From Bacteroidetes bacterium RIFCSPLOWO2_12_FULL_35_15 (lineage in GTDB: Bacteria > Bacteroidota > Bacteroidia > 2-12-FULL-35-15): a stretch of 53,984 bases of DNA. The stretch covers positions 1,278 to 55,261 of the forward strand of contig MEPB01000080.1 in the NCBI GenBank assembly GCA_001769385.1, in the 5' to 3' direction. The notes under the pieces were generated by a model. It made no database searches. It saw nothing but the letters and a program-made list of their open reading frames with translations, and had not been told where the DNA came from. Below, piece after piece: positions 1 through 7,733 of this stretch. Within the stretch, counting starts at the first letter, position 1. The number at the start of each line of letters is the position of its first letter. The translations under genes were made by a program, and so were the position numbers.

Positions 1-332
1 TTTTCTGCGGTAAGTTTGATGTCAACTTTATTGTCAAGAAACCCTAGCCTTAATTCAGTATTTTTTTTCTCTGGAGTCCAGCCAGATTCAATTCCATATT
101 TAATAACCTGTCTTACGATAAAAGGAGTAATAGATAGTTTTTGTTTTAACAATTTTGAATTTTCCATAACCACATGGAATGAATGATAGTCAAACTGAGC
201 TAATAGTTTTTGACCTGGTCCTTTACTAGAACATATAATCAGATCTATCCAACCGTCATTCCCTGAAGCAATCCAAGAGTATTGATGTCCGTCAACATTA
301 ATTTTTCTTGAGTCTTTTTTAGGAAGTGCCAT
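1..332 (-). CDS. Hypothetical cassette protein, C-terminus beyond window
   Basis: Open frame from an ATG at 332 running off the left edge; 110 residues are visible. It begins MALPKKDSRKINVDGHQYSW and contains WIASGNDGWIDL and a segment ending TPEKKNTELRLGFLD. There is no signal peptide or membrane segment, and the composition suggests a small soluble cytoplasmic protein. It starts 48 bp from the attC site at 380-555 and reads leftward like the other cassette genes, so it is the gene of the first visible integron cassette. I do not recognise the family. The reading frame is secure; the function is unknown. Confidence 0.7.
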   Translation of the reverse strand, partial: MALPKKDSRKINVDGHQYSWIASGNDGWIDLIICSSKGPGQKLLAQFDYHSFHVVMENSKLLKQKLSITPFIVRQVIKYGIESGWTPEKKNTELRLGFLDNKVDIKLTAE

Positions 333-379
333 TTTTCTGTCGATATTAAATTGTCATGTTGTACGTCTGAAAGCATTAC

Positions 380-555
380 CGCTAACGAACGAAGCTAAAA
401 GAAGTGCGGACTTACTTGCACTCACTTGTTCGTTACCGCAAATATAAATTAAAAGCACAACCGTTCCTTGCAAATGTTTAGAAATAAATTTATACCGCTG
501 TGACAAACATTTGCAACTTGCAGGAACTCCGCATTTATTTTAGGTGGTGTTATGG
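380..555 (-). repeat. Integron attC site 1 (176-bp family)
   Basis: Outer inverted ends are CGCTAAC (380-386) and GTTATGG (549-555). The left arm CTAAAAGAAGTGCGGA pairs with the right arm, whose reverse complement is CTAAAATAAATGCGGA. An inner stem is GCAAATGTTT with AAACATTTGC. The cassette to the right starts TTATGGGC (550) and ends GCCCATAA (1920-1927), the exact complementarity expected of a circularised cassette. A TAnnTTTG box on the minus strand lies at 439-446. Confidence 0.85.
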
Positions 556-593
556 GCTGGGCTTATATCCATTACATCATCTTTTTTTTGTTA

Positions 594-1700
594 TTAGTCT
601 AGAGGTGGTAAGCTTTTATCACACCTTTGGGCATTTGAATGTGCCAATACTTTTCCAACAGATGTTAATTGAATACTAATTCCAATGCTATCCCACCATT
701 CTCTTAGTGCCTTCAAGTTTTGTCTCTTATCCCATTCTTGCATGAATACTTTAATATTTTCTTGTTTGACTGTCTCGTCTTGTTTGTAGAGGTCGTAAAC
801 TGCTCTTATTGCATTTTTTTGTTCTTCTGTTAATTGCGCTTGGACATTAACTAGATTCCCATTTATTGGAATTTGATGTTGCAAAGTGAGAGAGTCTATT
901 TGATTTTTATTGGAAAGGTTTAACCTTGAGAAATTTTTATTCAAAGCATGTTCCACTAATATATTTTGAGGTAATCGATTACTTGTAATTAATTCTATCG
1001 CCTTTTGGTAATTTTCTGATTCCTTTTCAATCCCAATCTCGATATAACCTACTAGCATTTCCGGATAAAATTGTTGTATTTTTTTTAACCCTCCAAGAGA
1101 ATTAATTCTTACTGCATCTAATATGTCTAGATGATCAAGCCATTCCTTCCCCGTTGGAAGTTTATCATAGAAAAGCTTGCCAAACAAATTATCTAAAACA
1201 TCAAGTCCTTGTTGAATATCTCCGCTTACAGGAAAAAAATATGATACCGAATGAAAAACAGTCAAACCAAGTAAAGCATCATCTGAAATTTCATCAACTA
1301 TCTCAACTGCCCGACTAATTCCAGCTCTTGTAAAACGATTTTCGCCTTTTTGAAATCTATAAATAAGCAGTTCTGATAAAAGTTCATAATCAGCGGGTCT
1401 TTCAGTAGAGGCGGCAGTCTTTTGAGCTTCGACAAGTAATAACTGAAAGCTTGGATCAGCGAAGGCTTCTAGAGCCCCGTCAACTGCTTCCATTTTAGGC
1501 AAAAGCTGATTTTCAAATTCTGCGACTCTTGAATTTGCAATTGTCAAAGCTTCTTGAGTATAATCTCTTCTTACTTGCAAGTTCATTTCTTGATAGATTT
1601 CTCGGGCACGTTTCTCATCGATACCGATATGGACTATCATTTTGTCTGCTTGCAATTGCTGTGAGTTGTCTCCAGCTTTTTGGTTTTGCTTATTTGTCAT
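594..1700 (-). CDS. LPO_1073/Vpar_1526-type cassette protein
   Basis: A soluble protein of 368 residues from the ATG at 1700. The longer frame to 1733 adds eleven residues that overlap the preceding small gene and look untranslated. The N-terminus has QNQKAGDNSQQLQ followed by a segment with IGIDEKRAREIYQEM, a combination I associate with the LPO_1073/Vpar_1526 family of unknown function. The rest is mostly helical with no membrane segment. The stop lies 39 bp from attC 1 and the gene overlaps the stop of the 59-residue membrane gene at 1690-1869, so the pair is one two-gene cassette. Both members carry a QKAxDNxxQxQ motif, which suggests they work together, possibly by association at the membrane. 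The family call is from memory of the motif. Confidence 0.7.
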   Translation of the reverse strand: MTNKQNQKAGDNSQQLQADKMIVHIGIDEKRAREIYQEMNLQVRRDYTQEALTIANSRVAEFENQLLPKMEAVDGALEAFADPSFQLLLVEAQKTAASTERPADYELLSELLIYRFQKGENRFTRAGISRAVEIVDEISDDALLGLTVFHSVSYFFPVSGDIQQGLDVLDNLFGKLFYDKLPTGKEWLDHLDILDAVRINSLGGLKKIQQFYPEMLVGYIEIGIEKESENYQKAIELITSNRLPQNILVEHALNKNFSRLNLSNKNQIDSLTLQHQIPINGNLVNVQAQLTEEQKNAIRAVYDLYKQDETVKQENIKVFMQEWDKRQNLKALREWWDSIGISIQLTSVGKVLAHSNAQRCDKSLPPLD

Positions 1701-1869
1701 TATAGTCTCTTCCAACTTGAATTTGTGAAGCATTATCTTTTGCCTTTTGCTTTTGATTCACCTTATTTGTCTTTTTGATACCAATGCGATATCCTATTGT
1801 TCCGCCAGTTAAAAGACCAAAGATTAAAGTTATTATAGCTGTTCCTATTCCATCAAAAATCCATTCCAT
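1690..1869 (-). CDS. Small membrane protein with QKAxDNASQIQ tail
   Basis: 59 residues from the ATG at 1869, too short for ordinary ORF calls. It starts MEWIFDGIGTAIITLIFG, giving one glycine-rich transmembrane segment (about residues 6-30), then a basic stretch IKKTNK and a tail KQKAKDNASQIQVGRDYNDK. The tail repeats the motif found at the N-terminus of the next gene (QNQKAGDNSQQLQ). Its stop overlaps the next start by 11 bases, so the two are probably translationally coupled. A role as membrane anchor or partner of the downstream protein is inference from this shared motif. Confidence 0.65.
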   Translation of the reverse strand: MEWIFDGIGTAIITLIFGLLTGGTIGYRIGIKKTNKVNQKQKAKDNASQIQVGRDYNDK

Positions 1870-1921
1870 ATTTATTTTTTTAAAGTGTTTAATTAATTCG
1901 TTCTAGTCGTCATAGCCTTGC

Positions 1922-2026
1922 CCATAACGGACGAAGCTAAAAGAAGTGCGGACTTACTTGCACTCACTTATTCGTTACCACAAATATAAATTAAAAGCAC
2001 AACTGATCCCTGCAAATGTTTAGAAA
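1922..2026 (-). repeat. Truncated attC site 2
   Basis: Left half of the 176-bp family: CCATAAC end at 1922-1928, the CTAAAAGAAGTGCGGA arm and the inner half GCAAATGTTT, then an abrupt break at about 2026 where the neighbouring gene sequence begins. The right arm and the GTTRRRY end are gone. A deletion between the gene 3' end and the attC explains this. Confidence 0.75.
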
Positions 2027-2655
2027 TTTGTCCATTGTTCTTCTTGTCGACCCGAACTAAAAGTTGGAAAAGCAAGATTTACAACATTGGATTCACTTTT
2101 ACAATAAATAATTTGTACTCGAGTCTCAAGTGCAATTGATATTAGTTTTGTAAGTTTAACTTCAAAACCAATTGCTGGTGTTGCACCAAATCCTATTGTC
2201 TTGGTTTTTACTCTTTCAGAATTTCCAGAAAGACCACCATTAAATGTTTTGTCCGAGTACGATTTTATTGCGGTCAAATCAAATGCAATGTAAGGTCTGT
2301 AATTTCTTTTCAATGTAATTCCTTTCTCAATTCCTAACCTTATCATTCCTTGTTTGGTAAACCCATCGGAATATAAAAAGTCTGGAGTGCTTGAGTAGTC
2401 ATCTTTTTCATCAATAATTTTTACATACTCAAATGCAAGTCTTGCTGTAAAATAGTTCAAATGTTTTTTAGCAACAATTCCATTAAAAAAATTGGGTGTA
2501 AATATTTTGTCAAGGTATGAATTAGATTCGCTCATTAAAATTGTTCCAATAGTCCACTTGTCGCTAATAAGTTTTGTTGTGTCTGGTTTTGCAGTTTGGC
2601 CAAAAACACAAGTTGTCAGTGCGATAACAGTCAAGGTTATGATTAATTTTTTCAT
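2020..2655 (-). CDS. Exported beta-rich protein, 3' end fused to broken attC
   Basis: 211 residues starting MKKLIITLTVIALTTCVFG, a signal peptide, followed by alternating hydrophobic/polar strands (for example RLGIEKGITLKRNYRPYIAF and IGFGATPAIGFEVKLTKLI) typical of a small outer-membrane barrel. The last residues and the TAA lie inside the remnant of attC 2, whose right half is missing, so the native C-terminus has probably been lost by deletion and replaced by a stop supplied by attC sequence. The terminal Phe resembles an outer-membrane signal but may be chance. It starts 57 bp from the intact attC 3. Confidence 0.6.
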   Translation of the reverse strand: MKKLIITLTVIALTTCVFGQTAKPDTTKLISDKWTIGTILMSESNSYLDKIFTPNFFNGIVAKKHLNYFTARLAFEYVKIIDEKDDYSSTPDFLYSDGFTKQGMIRLGIEKGITLKRNYRPYIAFDLTAIKSYSDKTFNGGLSGNSERVKTKTIGFGATPAIGFEVKLTKLISIALETRVQIIYCKSESNVVNLAFPTFSSGRQEEQWTNF

Positions 2656-2711
2656 TGAGTTGTCGTTATTTTTGATTGTCTTGTGAACGTCAATGCCGGT
2701 CTTATTATTGC

Positions 2712-2887
2712 CCCTAACGAACGAAGCTAAAAGAAGTGCGGACTTACTTGCACTCTGTTATTCGTTACCACAAATATAAATTAAAAGCACAACTGATCCC
2801 TGCAAATGTTCAGAAATAAATTTATACCGCTGTGATAAACATTTGCAACTTGCAGTATCTCCGCATTTATTTTAGGTGGTGTTAGCC
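2712..2887 (-). repeat. Integron attC site 3 (176-bp family)
   Basis: Ends CCCTAAC (2712-2718) and GTTAGCC (2881-2887), with the same arm and inner-stem organisation as attC 1. The next cassette starts TTAGCCGC and ends GCGGCTAA at 3246-3253, an exact match. Confidence 0.85.
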
Positions 2888-3247
2888 GCTGTACATCTTC
2901 AAACACAAAGTTCGTCACGTATAGAATTAGTTTCTCAAACACAGAAAATCTTTTTCTTGTCCCTTTTGTCTTGAAACAAAAGGAACCAAAAATTCAAGAA
3001 TAGGTCATCGGCTTGCGCTCCTGCTGTCTCAGCCCCCGCTACCTATTCCGGCTTACGCGCCTGATAGAATAGGGGGACAGTGCTGTTGATAAATAAACTT
3101 GAATTTGTCATTATTTTCCGGGAACTTTACCAAGCAGTAAATGCAAATCTCTCATAAGACTTTTTTGTCTTCCTCGATATTTCCCTTCAACTGCTTGAGT
3201 AGGTTTCGGATTTATTTACTAATGGATTTTTTTTTTCCTTGTATTGC
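2888..3247. other. ORF-less cassette body
   Basis: A complete cassette by its matched ends (TTAGCCGC and GCGGCTAA) but with no credible ORF on either strand. It holds a perfect hairpin, CCTTTTGT with ACAAAAGG around a six-base loop (about 2965-2990), followed by an inverted pair GAATAGGT / ACCTATTC (about 2998-3046) in a GC-richer patch. It may be a captured intergenic or REP-like sequence or a non-coding RNA; nothing decides between them. Confidence 0.5.
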
Positions 3248-3423
3248 GGCTAACGAACGAAGCTAAAAGAAGTGCGGACTTACTTGCACTGAGTTATTCG
3301 TTACCACAAATATAAATTAAAAGCACAACCGATCCCTGCAAATGTTTAGAAATAAATTTATACCGCTGTGACAAACATTTGCAACTTGCAGGAACTCCGC
3401 ATTTATTTTAGGTGGTGTTATGC
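3248..3423 (-). repeat. Integron attC site 4 (176-bp family)
   Basis: Ends GGCTAAC (3248-3254) and GTTATGC (3417-3423), with both arms and the inner GCAAATGTTT stem intact. It separates the ORF-less cassette on the left from the first copy of the recurrent ORF-less cassette on the right. Confidence 0.85.
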
Positions 3424-3691
3424 GCTAGGCGTTCTTTTCGTTTCTCAAACAATGCAAGCCTTCTGGGGGTATGAGAAAGTGATTACCTGAATACTAGCAA
3501 TCACTTTTATTCGAGCCTCATAGATTTTTTGTCCGCTCGTAATTGTCCGTCAGCTGTGGATTTGAGAAAAAGAGTCTAAGAATATTAGCACAAAATAAAT
3601 TCGAGCCTCATAAATTTTTCCGGTCATTTTCTCAAAACATTTCGTTCAATGTACAAAATTGTCTGCTTGAATTTTTTTGCTCACCGCTTGC
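3418..3691. other. Recurrent ORF-less cassette, copy 1
   Basis: Body of about 270 bp bounded by TTATGCGC and GCGCATAA (3690-3697). It contains two related modules of about 48 bp (3472-3520 and 3563-3610). Each begins TGAG, contains an AAT..TAGCA core and ends TTCGAGCCTCA; the first also holds GTGATT / AATCAC flanking a 14-base loop. Three further copies lie at 6834, 7280 and 7728. Short frames here are not conserved. It is a candidate structured RNA or a multiplied silent cassette. Confidence 0.5.
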
Positions 3692-3822
3692 GCATAACGT
3701 TTTCGGGCTTTGCGTTGGTGGGCTTTTGAAACCGTAAACTGTCTGCCAGCACCAACGTTTATTAATTGCTAAAATGTTTCTATTCGCACTGTCCGCCCAC
3801 TAACGCAAAGCCCGTGTTAGGC
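3692..3822 (-). other. Integron attC site 5, distinct 131-bp type
   Basis: Ends GCATAAC (3692-3698) and GTTAGGC (3816-3822). The stem CGGGCTTTGCGTTGGTGGGC pairs over 20 bases, with one G-T exception, with the sequence just before the right end. It shares no sequence with the 176-bp family, so it arrived with a different cassette. The stop codon of the adjacent gene overlaps the right end. Confidence 0.85.
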
Positions 3823-4485
3823 ACTGGCTTTTGCAATTTTCTTTTCTAGCATTGCTACATACTTTTCATCGTCAGCACCAATAATAACTGAGCTACAATC
3901 CATTTCAAATTCGTTGAAATTTAAAAAATCAACATTAGTTATTTTGTGCTTCTTAAAAATATCCACGAGTCGTTTAGTGACATATACAAATGCTGTAGCC
4001 TTTCCATTGTTGTCGGCCCGCTCCATAAAAATATCAGATCCGTCCCAAGTGTCCGGAGTAAAATATAGTCCCTTGAATGAAGGGAAAAGTCCGCCTGGCA
4101 TTTTATTAAAAACGATAACGCTGTCCATATAGTCTATATGATTCGTTCGTCCAGTAACGGTAATAGCAAAATAGTTTTTCCACTTCTTTTTATTCTTGTC
4201 AGTTACGGTTGCAGGAATTGCCTTCCAGCCCGTTAACTCATTTTCCTTCAGTATTCGTAAAACTTCCTCATTTACGCAAAATGGGTCACATACCGTATTC
4301 CAAAATAACTGGCTCGGTTCTTTACCTCCTTCGAGGTGTTTTACATCAATTTGCTTCTTTGTAAACTCGCCTCTTAGTAGCTGTGCAAAATCACCAATTT
4401 TTCCTGTGATTTCACCTCTGAAATTTTTCTTAGAAGCAGGGTCATTAACCACAAAGAAGTTTGAAAAAAAGTCTTTATTTTTCAT
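3817..4485 (-). CDS. Soluble cassette protein, possibly Imm11-like
   Basis: 222 residues, no signal peptide. It opens MKNKDFFSNFFVVNDPASKK, has a central charged region with GWKAIPATVTDKNKKKWKNY, then a TWDGSDIFM stretch and a helical C-terminal part with VTKRLVDIFKKHKITNVDF. The order (a D/S-rich strand region, a GSDIF-like turn, then a helix and an LNFNEFEMD-like end) reminds me of immunity proteins of the DUF1629/Imm11 kind, but I see no diagnostic motif. The stop TAA is part of the GTTAGGC end of attC 5 and the start lies 17 bp from attC 6, so the gene fills its cassette completely. No toxin gene is beside it. Confidence 0.6.
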   Translation of the reverse strand: MKNKDFFSNFFVVNDPASKKNFRGEITGKIGDFAQLLRGEFTKKQIDVKHLEGGKEPSQLFWNTVCDPFCVNEEVLRILKENELTGWKAIPATVTDKNKKKWKNYFAITVTGRTNHIDYMDSVIVFNKMPGGLFPSFKGLYFTPDTWDGSDIFMERADNNGKATAFVYVTKRLVDIFKKHKITNVDFLNFNEFEMDCSSVIIGADDEKYVAMLEKKIAKASA

Positions 4486-4501
4486 GTTGTCTTAAGCTTG
4501 T

Positions 4502-4687
4502 GCCTAACGAACGAAGCTAAACGCAGTGGCCGTTGTTATTCGTAAACTGTAAAGATAGATTTTACAAGCAGCAAAAACAAAATTAAAAATATTCTGCCGC
4601 TGTGAAATGTTTTTGCTGCGACCAATTATTTTTGCGAACTCTGAACATTCGGTTAATTCCGGCCATTGAGTTTAGGTGGTGTTATGG
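4502..4687 (-). other. Integron attC site 6, divergent 186-bp type
   Basis: Ends GCCTAAC (4502-4508) and GTTATGG (4681-4687). The outermost arm CGAACGAAGCTAAA and the GTTTAGGTGGTG side resemble the common family. The interior is different, with its own stem GCAGCAAAAAC / GTTTTTGCTGC. The cassette to its left starts TTAGGCAC and ends GTGCCTAA, an exact match. Confidence 0.8.
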
Positions 4688-4741
4688 GCCAGGCGTTCTT
4701 TTTTTTTCTTTTTTCTTTTTGCTTTTACGCTTGCCCATAAC
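4682..4741. other. 60-bp mini-cassette without gene
   Basis: Between attC 6 and attC 7 there are only about 60 bases, bounded by TTATGGGC (4682) and GCCCATAA (4733-4740) and otherwise a C/T-rich tract. It therefore obeys the cassette end rule but has no room for a gene. It is probably a deletion derivative of a larger cassette. Confidence 0.65.
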
Positions 4742-4911
4742 GAACGAAGCTAAAAGAAGTGCGGACTTACTTGCACTCTGCTTTTCCGTTACCACAAATA
4801 TAAATTAAAAGCACAACTGATCCCTGCAAATGTTTAGAAATAAATTTATACCGCTGTGACAAACATTTGCAACTTGCAGGAACTCCGCATTTATTTTAGG
4901 TGGTGTTATGC
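4735..4911 (-). repeat. Integron attC site 7 (176-bp family)
   Basis: Ends CCATAAC (4735-4741) and GTTATGC (4905-4911); both arms, inner stem and TATATTTG box are intact. The following cassette starts TTATGCCT and ends AGGCATAA at 5448-5455. Confidence 0.85.
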
Positions 4912-4954
4912 CTTCGTGCTATTTATTTTTCGAATTATAACAAATTGTGTTAAT

Positions 4955-5374
4955 TTAATATTCGTTGTAATGTCTGAAAACACAGGTCGTATCAATTTTT
5001 ATATTAATATTCTCATTGTCATAATATGGATAGTCAGTTTTCCAACATACTTTCCAAAAGAGGGTTTTGTCGGGAACAATAAGGTATTTATTTATGTCTT
5101 GAGATGGCGTCACCTCATAAGCGCGTGGTATGGTTATCTTCGCTTTATCAAAGGTCAAGCTTTGGTTAAAATTAAATATTACACTGTCTTTCGTCTTGTT
5201 TTTAATTTGAATTGTTCCATAATACCAATTATTAACTTTTGAGTATTCGTCTAATGTTACTTTAATTGTCAAGGCACTTGAAGTTGTTTCATTGGTCTTA
5301 TTAATTTTAACAAGATGTCTGAAACAAGATGAAAGAAGCAAAGTCGTGGCAAGTATTATCAATTTAATCTTCAT
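4955..5374 (-). CDS. Small cassette lipoprotein
   Basis: 139 residues. The N-terminus MKIKLIILATTLLLSSCFRH is a lipoprotein signal with lipobox LSSC, so the mature protein should begin at the cysteine and sit in the envelope. The rest (IQIKNKTKDSVIFNFNQS, PDKTLFWKVCWKTDY) is beta-rich and looks like a single immunoglobulin-like or similar sandwich domain. The stop is 44 bp from attC 7 and the start 76 bp from attC 8, normal spacing for a cassette gene. The family is not recognised. Confidence 0.7.
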   Translation of the reverse strand: MKIKLIILATTLLLSSCFRHLVKINKTNETTSSALTIKVTLDEYSKVNNWYYGTIQIKNKTKDSVIFNFNQSLTFDKAKITIPRAYEVTPSQDINKYLIVPDKTLFWKVCWKTDYPYYDNENINIKIDTTCVFRHYNEY

Positions 5375-5449
5375 AAGTCCAGTCCTTTTTCATTTTGTTT
5401 AATTTATAACTGTCGGGGTTTATGTATTAGTGTCGCTTTTTAGCATGAG

Positions 5450-5528
5450 GCATAACGGTCAAATATACGATGCCGTGCATTGGCCTTTTGAGCGTGTCGG
5501 CAAAGGTATAGTATATTTTATGTTAGCA
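5450..5528 (-). other. Integron attC site 8, short 79-bp type
   Basis: Ends GCATAAC (5450-5456) and GTTAGCA (5522-5528). Inner arms CAAATATAC and GTATATTTT pair imperfectly. It is much shorter than its neighbours and unrelated in sequence. The flanking cassettes both pass the end-pairing test (AGGCATAA on the left one, TTAGCAGT on the right one). Confidence 0.75.
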
Positions 5529-5570
5529 GTAGTAATTTCTTTTTTCATACAACGTCTGGTTAAATAATGT

Positions 5571-6095
5571 CTATTCTGTTTGTCTGTATTTAAAAGCAAA
5601 GTTACTTGTCCACTTGCTAAAAAAAATAACAATTCCGATAATTGTTAGCAGAGTCCCATTTGCGATGAACTTGTATGGAATACCTATGCCTACAAACAGT
5701 TTTCCAAATGAAAAGAAGATTGTGTCAATTACTTTGTTGTCATACAGTCCAAACCAATTAAGAGATAAAGCTATTATAAAAACAATAAGTGAGTTTAGCC
5801 AAAACATTTTCTTTCTAATTGTTAAGGTCAAAGAAATGGTCATGGCTACCACTAAACCAATTAAAATAGACATAGCATTCCAATAAGTATAATTCATAAA
5901 TCTGTTTGCAAAATTGTCTTCCTTTACTAAAAGTTTCAGTCCGTCTTCCACACCATATTTATAAATAGTATTCACAATACCAATGTCGTTAAGTGCTACA
6001 AATTGTCTTGCTGCAATAATCAAAAAGAATGTTGCAACTAAATGAATTGTAATTTGTCGCCAACTAATTCTATAAATGAATTTGAGTATTGTCAT
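5571..6095 (-). CDS. Four-pass membrane protein of a cassette
   Basis: 174 residues with about four hydrophobic helices: near 16-33 (IHLVATFFLIIAARQFVAL), 72-92 (AMSILIGLVVAMTISLTLTI), 97-118 (FWLNSLIVFIIALSLNWFG) and 145-162 (GTLLTIIGIVIFFSKW). There is no catalytic motif. It starts 28 bp from attC 9 and stops 43 bp before attC 8. The family is not recognised; a small inner-membrane protein is all that can be said. Confidence 0.65.
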   Translation of the reverse strand: MTILKFIYRISWRQITIHLVATFFLIIAARQFVALNDIGIVNTIYKYGVEDGLKLLVKEDNFANRFMNYTYWNAMSILIGLVVAMTISLTLTIRKKMFWLNSLIVFIIALSLNWFGLYDNKVIDTIFFSFGKLFVGIGIPYKFIANGTLLTIIGIVIFFSKWTSNFAFKYRQTE

Positions 6096-6122
6096 TGCGT
6101 GTGTGTCATGTCTTATTATTAC

Positions 6123-6298
6123 TGCTAACGAACGAAGCTAAAAGAAGTGCGGACTTACTTGCACTCTCTTGTTCGTTACCACAAATATAAATTAAAAGCA
6201 CAACTGATTATAGCAAATGTTTAGAAATAAATTTATACCGCTGTGATAAACATTTGCAACTTGCAGTATCTCCGCATTTATTTTAGGTGGTGTTATGC
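6123..6298 (-). repeat. Integron attC site 9 (176-bp family)
   Basis: Ends TGCTAAC (6123-6129) and GTTATGC (6292-6298). The left cassette pairs TTAGCAGT with ACTGCTAA; the right pairs TTATGCGT with ACGCATAA (6662-6669). Confidence 0.85.
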
Positions 6299-6353
6299 GT
6301 TGTAGCTTCTTCACTGTCTCTATTTCAACAATATATCTATGCCATATGTCATG

Positions 6354-6632
6354 TTACTTCTTTCTTTTAACAATAAGATAAATTACTGTTGTCAGTATCC
6401 AAATTATTAAGCAGTCATAAACAAAGTTGTCGAAATTCCATCCACAGTTTGGAGAATCTGATCCCCTTAACCAAAACTGATAATAATATTTAAAAGGATA
6501 GCCCAAATTCGCAACTGGCTTTTGAGAAGGATTTCCCACAGAACCTAAAAGGGAAATCATCACTGAAATGTATGAAACTACGCAAAAGGCAATGATCGAA
6601 TAAATGGTCGCTATAAATATTTTTCTAGTCAT
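6354..6632 (-). CDS. Two-pass membrane protein of a cassette
   Basis: 92 residues. It starts MTRKIFIATIYSIIAFCVVS, a long hydrophobic N-terminal helix, and ends with a second helix in CLIIWILTTVIYLIVKRKK followed by a lysine-rich tail. The loop between them (about residues 30-68) contains two cysteines and an aromatic-rich stretch. No known motif. The start is 32 bp from attC 10. Confidence 0.6.
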   Translation of the reverse strand: MTRKIFIATIYSIIAFCVVSYISVMISLLGSVGNPSQKPVANLGYPFKYYYQFWLRGSDSPNCGWNFDNFVYDCLIIWILTTVIYLIVKRKK

Positions 6633-6663
6633 TTCGTTATTGTCTTCTTTTTTTTGCTATTAC

Positions 6664-6839
6664 GCATAACGAACGAAGCTAAAAGAAGTGCGGACTTACT
6701 TGCACTCACTTATTCGTTACCACAAATATAAATTAAAAGCGCAACCGATCCCTGCAAATGTTTAGAAATAAATTTATACCGCTGTGACAAACATTTGCAA
6801 CTTGCAGGAACTCCGCATTTATTTTAGGTGGTGTTATGC
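6664..6839 (-). repeat. Integron attC site 10 (176-bp family)
   Basis: Ends GCATAAC (6664-6670) and GTTATGC (6833-6839); fully conserved copy with its TATATTTG box (minus strand) at 6723-6730. Confidence 0.85.
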
Positions 6840-7115
6840 GCCAGGCGTTTCTTTTCGTTTCTCAAACAATGCAAGCCTTCTGGGGGTATGAGAAAGTGAT
6901 TACCTGAATACTAGCAATCACTTTTATTCGAGCCTCATAGATTTTTTTCGCTCGTAATTTTCCGTCTGCTGTGGGTTTGAGAGAAAGAGTCAACTGAATA
7001 CTAGCACAAAATAAATTCGAGCCTCAAAAATTCTTTTCAGTCAATTGTCTTAAAACGTTCCGTTCAACTTACAAAATTTTCTTCCGAGTGTTTTTGCTCC
7101 AGCGCTTGCGCATAA
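6834..7115. other. Recurrent ORF-less cassette, copy 2
   Basis: Bounded by TTATGCGC and GCGCATAA (7108-7115). It contains the same two modules as copy 1; the first is 6889-6937 with the GTGATT / AATCAC stem. The difference from copies 3 and 4 is a handful of substitutions and one-base indels, including indels that would break any frame. Confidence 0.5.
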
Positions 7116-7285
7116 CGAACGAAGCTAAAAGAAGTGCGGACTTACTTGCACTCACTTATTCGTTACTGCAAATATAAATTAAAAGCACAACCGATCCATG
7201 CAAATGTTTAGAAATAAATTTATACCGCTGTGATAAACATTTGCAACTTGCAGTATCTCCGCATTTATTTTAGGTGGTGTTATGC
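7110..7285 (-). repeat. Integron attC site 11 (176-bp family)
   Basis: Ends GCATAAC (7110-7116) and GTTATGC (7279-7285); intact copy between two recurrent ORF-less cassettes. Confidence 0.85.
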
Positions 7286-7562
7286 GCTAGGCGTTTCTTT
7301 CATTTCTCAATCAATGCAAGCCTTCTGGGGGTATGAGAAAGTGATTGCCTGAATACTAGCAATCACTTTTATTCGAGCCTCATAGATTTTTGTCCGCGCG
7401 TAATTGTCCGTCTGCTGTGGGTTTGAGAGAAAGAGTCAACTGAATACTAGCACAAAATAAAATTCGAGCCTCAAAAATTCTTTTCAGTCAATTGTCTTAA
7501 AACGTTTCGTTCAACTTACAAAATTTTCTTCCGAGTATTTTTGCTCCAGCGCTTGCGCATAA
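7280..7562. other. Recurrent ORF-less cassette, copy 3
   Basis: Bounded by TTATGCGC (7280) and GCGCATAA (7555-7562). Same layout as copies 2 and 4, with small differences (for example one extra A in the AAAATAAAATTCGAGCC segment). Confidence 0.5.
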
Positions 7563-7733
7563 CGAACGAAGCTAAAAGAAGTGCGGATTTACTTGCACTC
7601 TGCTTTTCCGTTACCGCAAATATAAATTAAAAGCACAACTGATCCATGCAAATGTTTAGAAATAAATTTATACCGCTGTGACAAACATTTGCAACTTGCA
7701 GTATCTCCGCATTTATTTTAGGTGGTGTTATGC
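7557..7733 (-). repeat. Integron attC site 12 (176-bp family)
   Basis: Ends GCATAAC (7557-7563) and GTTATGC (7727-7733); intact copy. Confidence 0.85.

Noticed and set aside
3543-3737. Plus-strand ORF in recurrent cassette copy 1
   Set aside because: The frame is not kept in the other three copies and it runs into attC 5.
3817-4485. Toxin-immunity pair
   Set aside because: The protein loosely resembles an immunity protein, but no toxin gene is adjacent and the cassette holds only one ORF.
4856-5242. Plus-strand 128-residue ORF
   Set aside because: It begins inside attC 7 and is antisense to the lipoprotein gene; no ribosome site or domain supports it.
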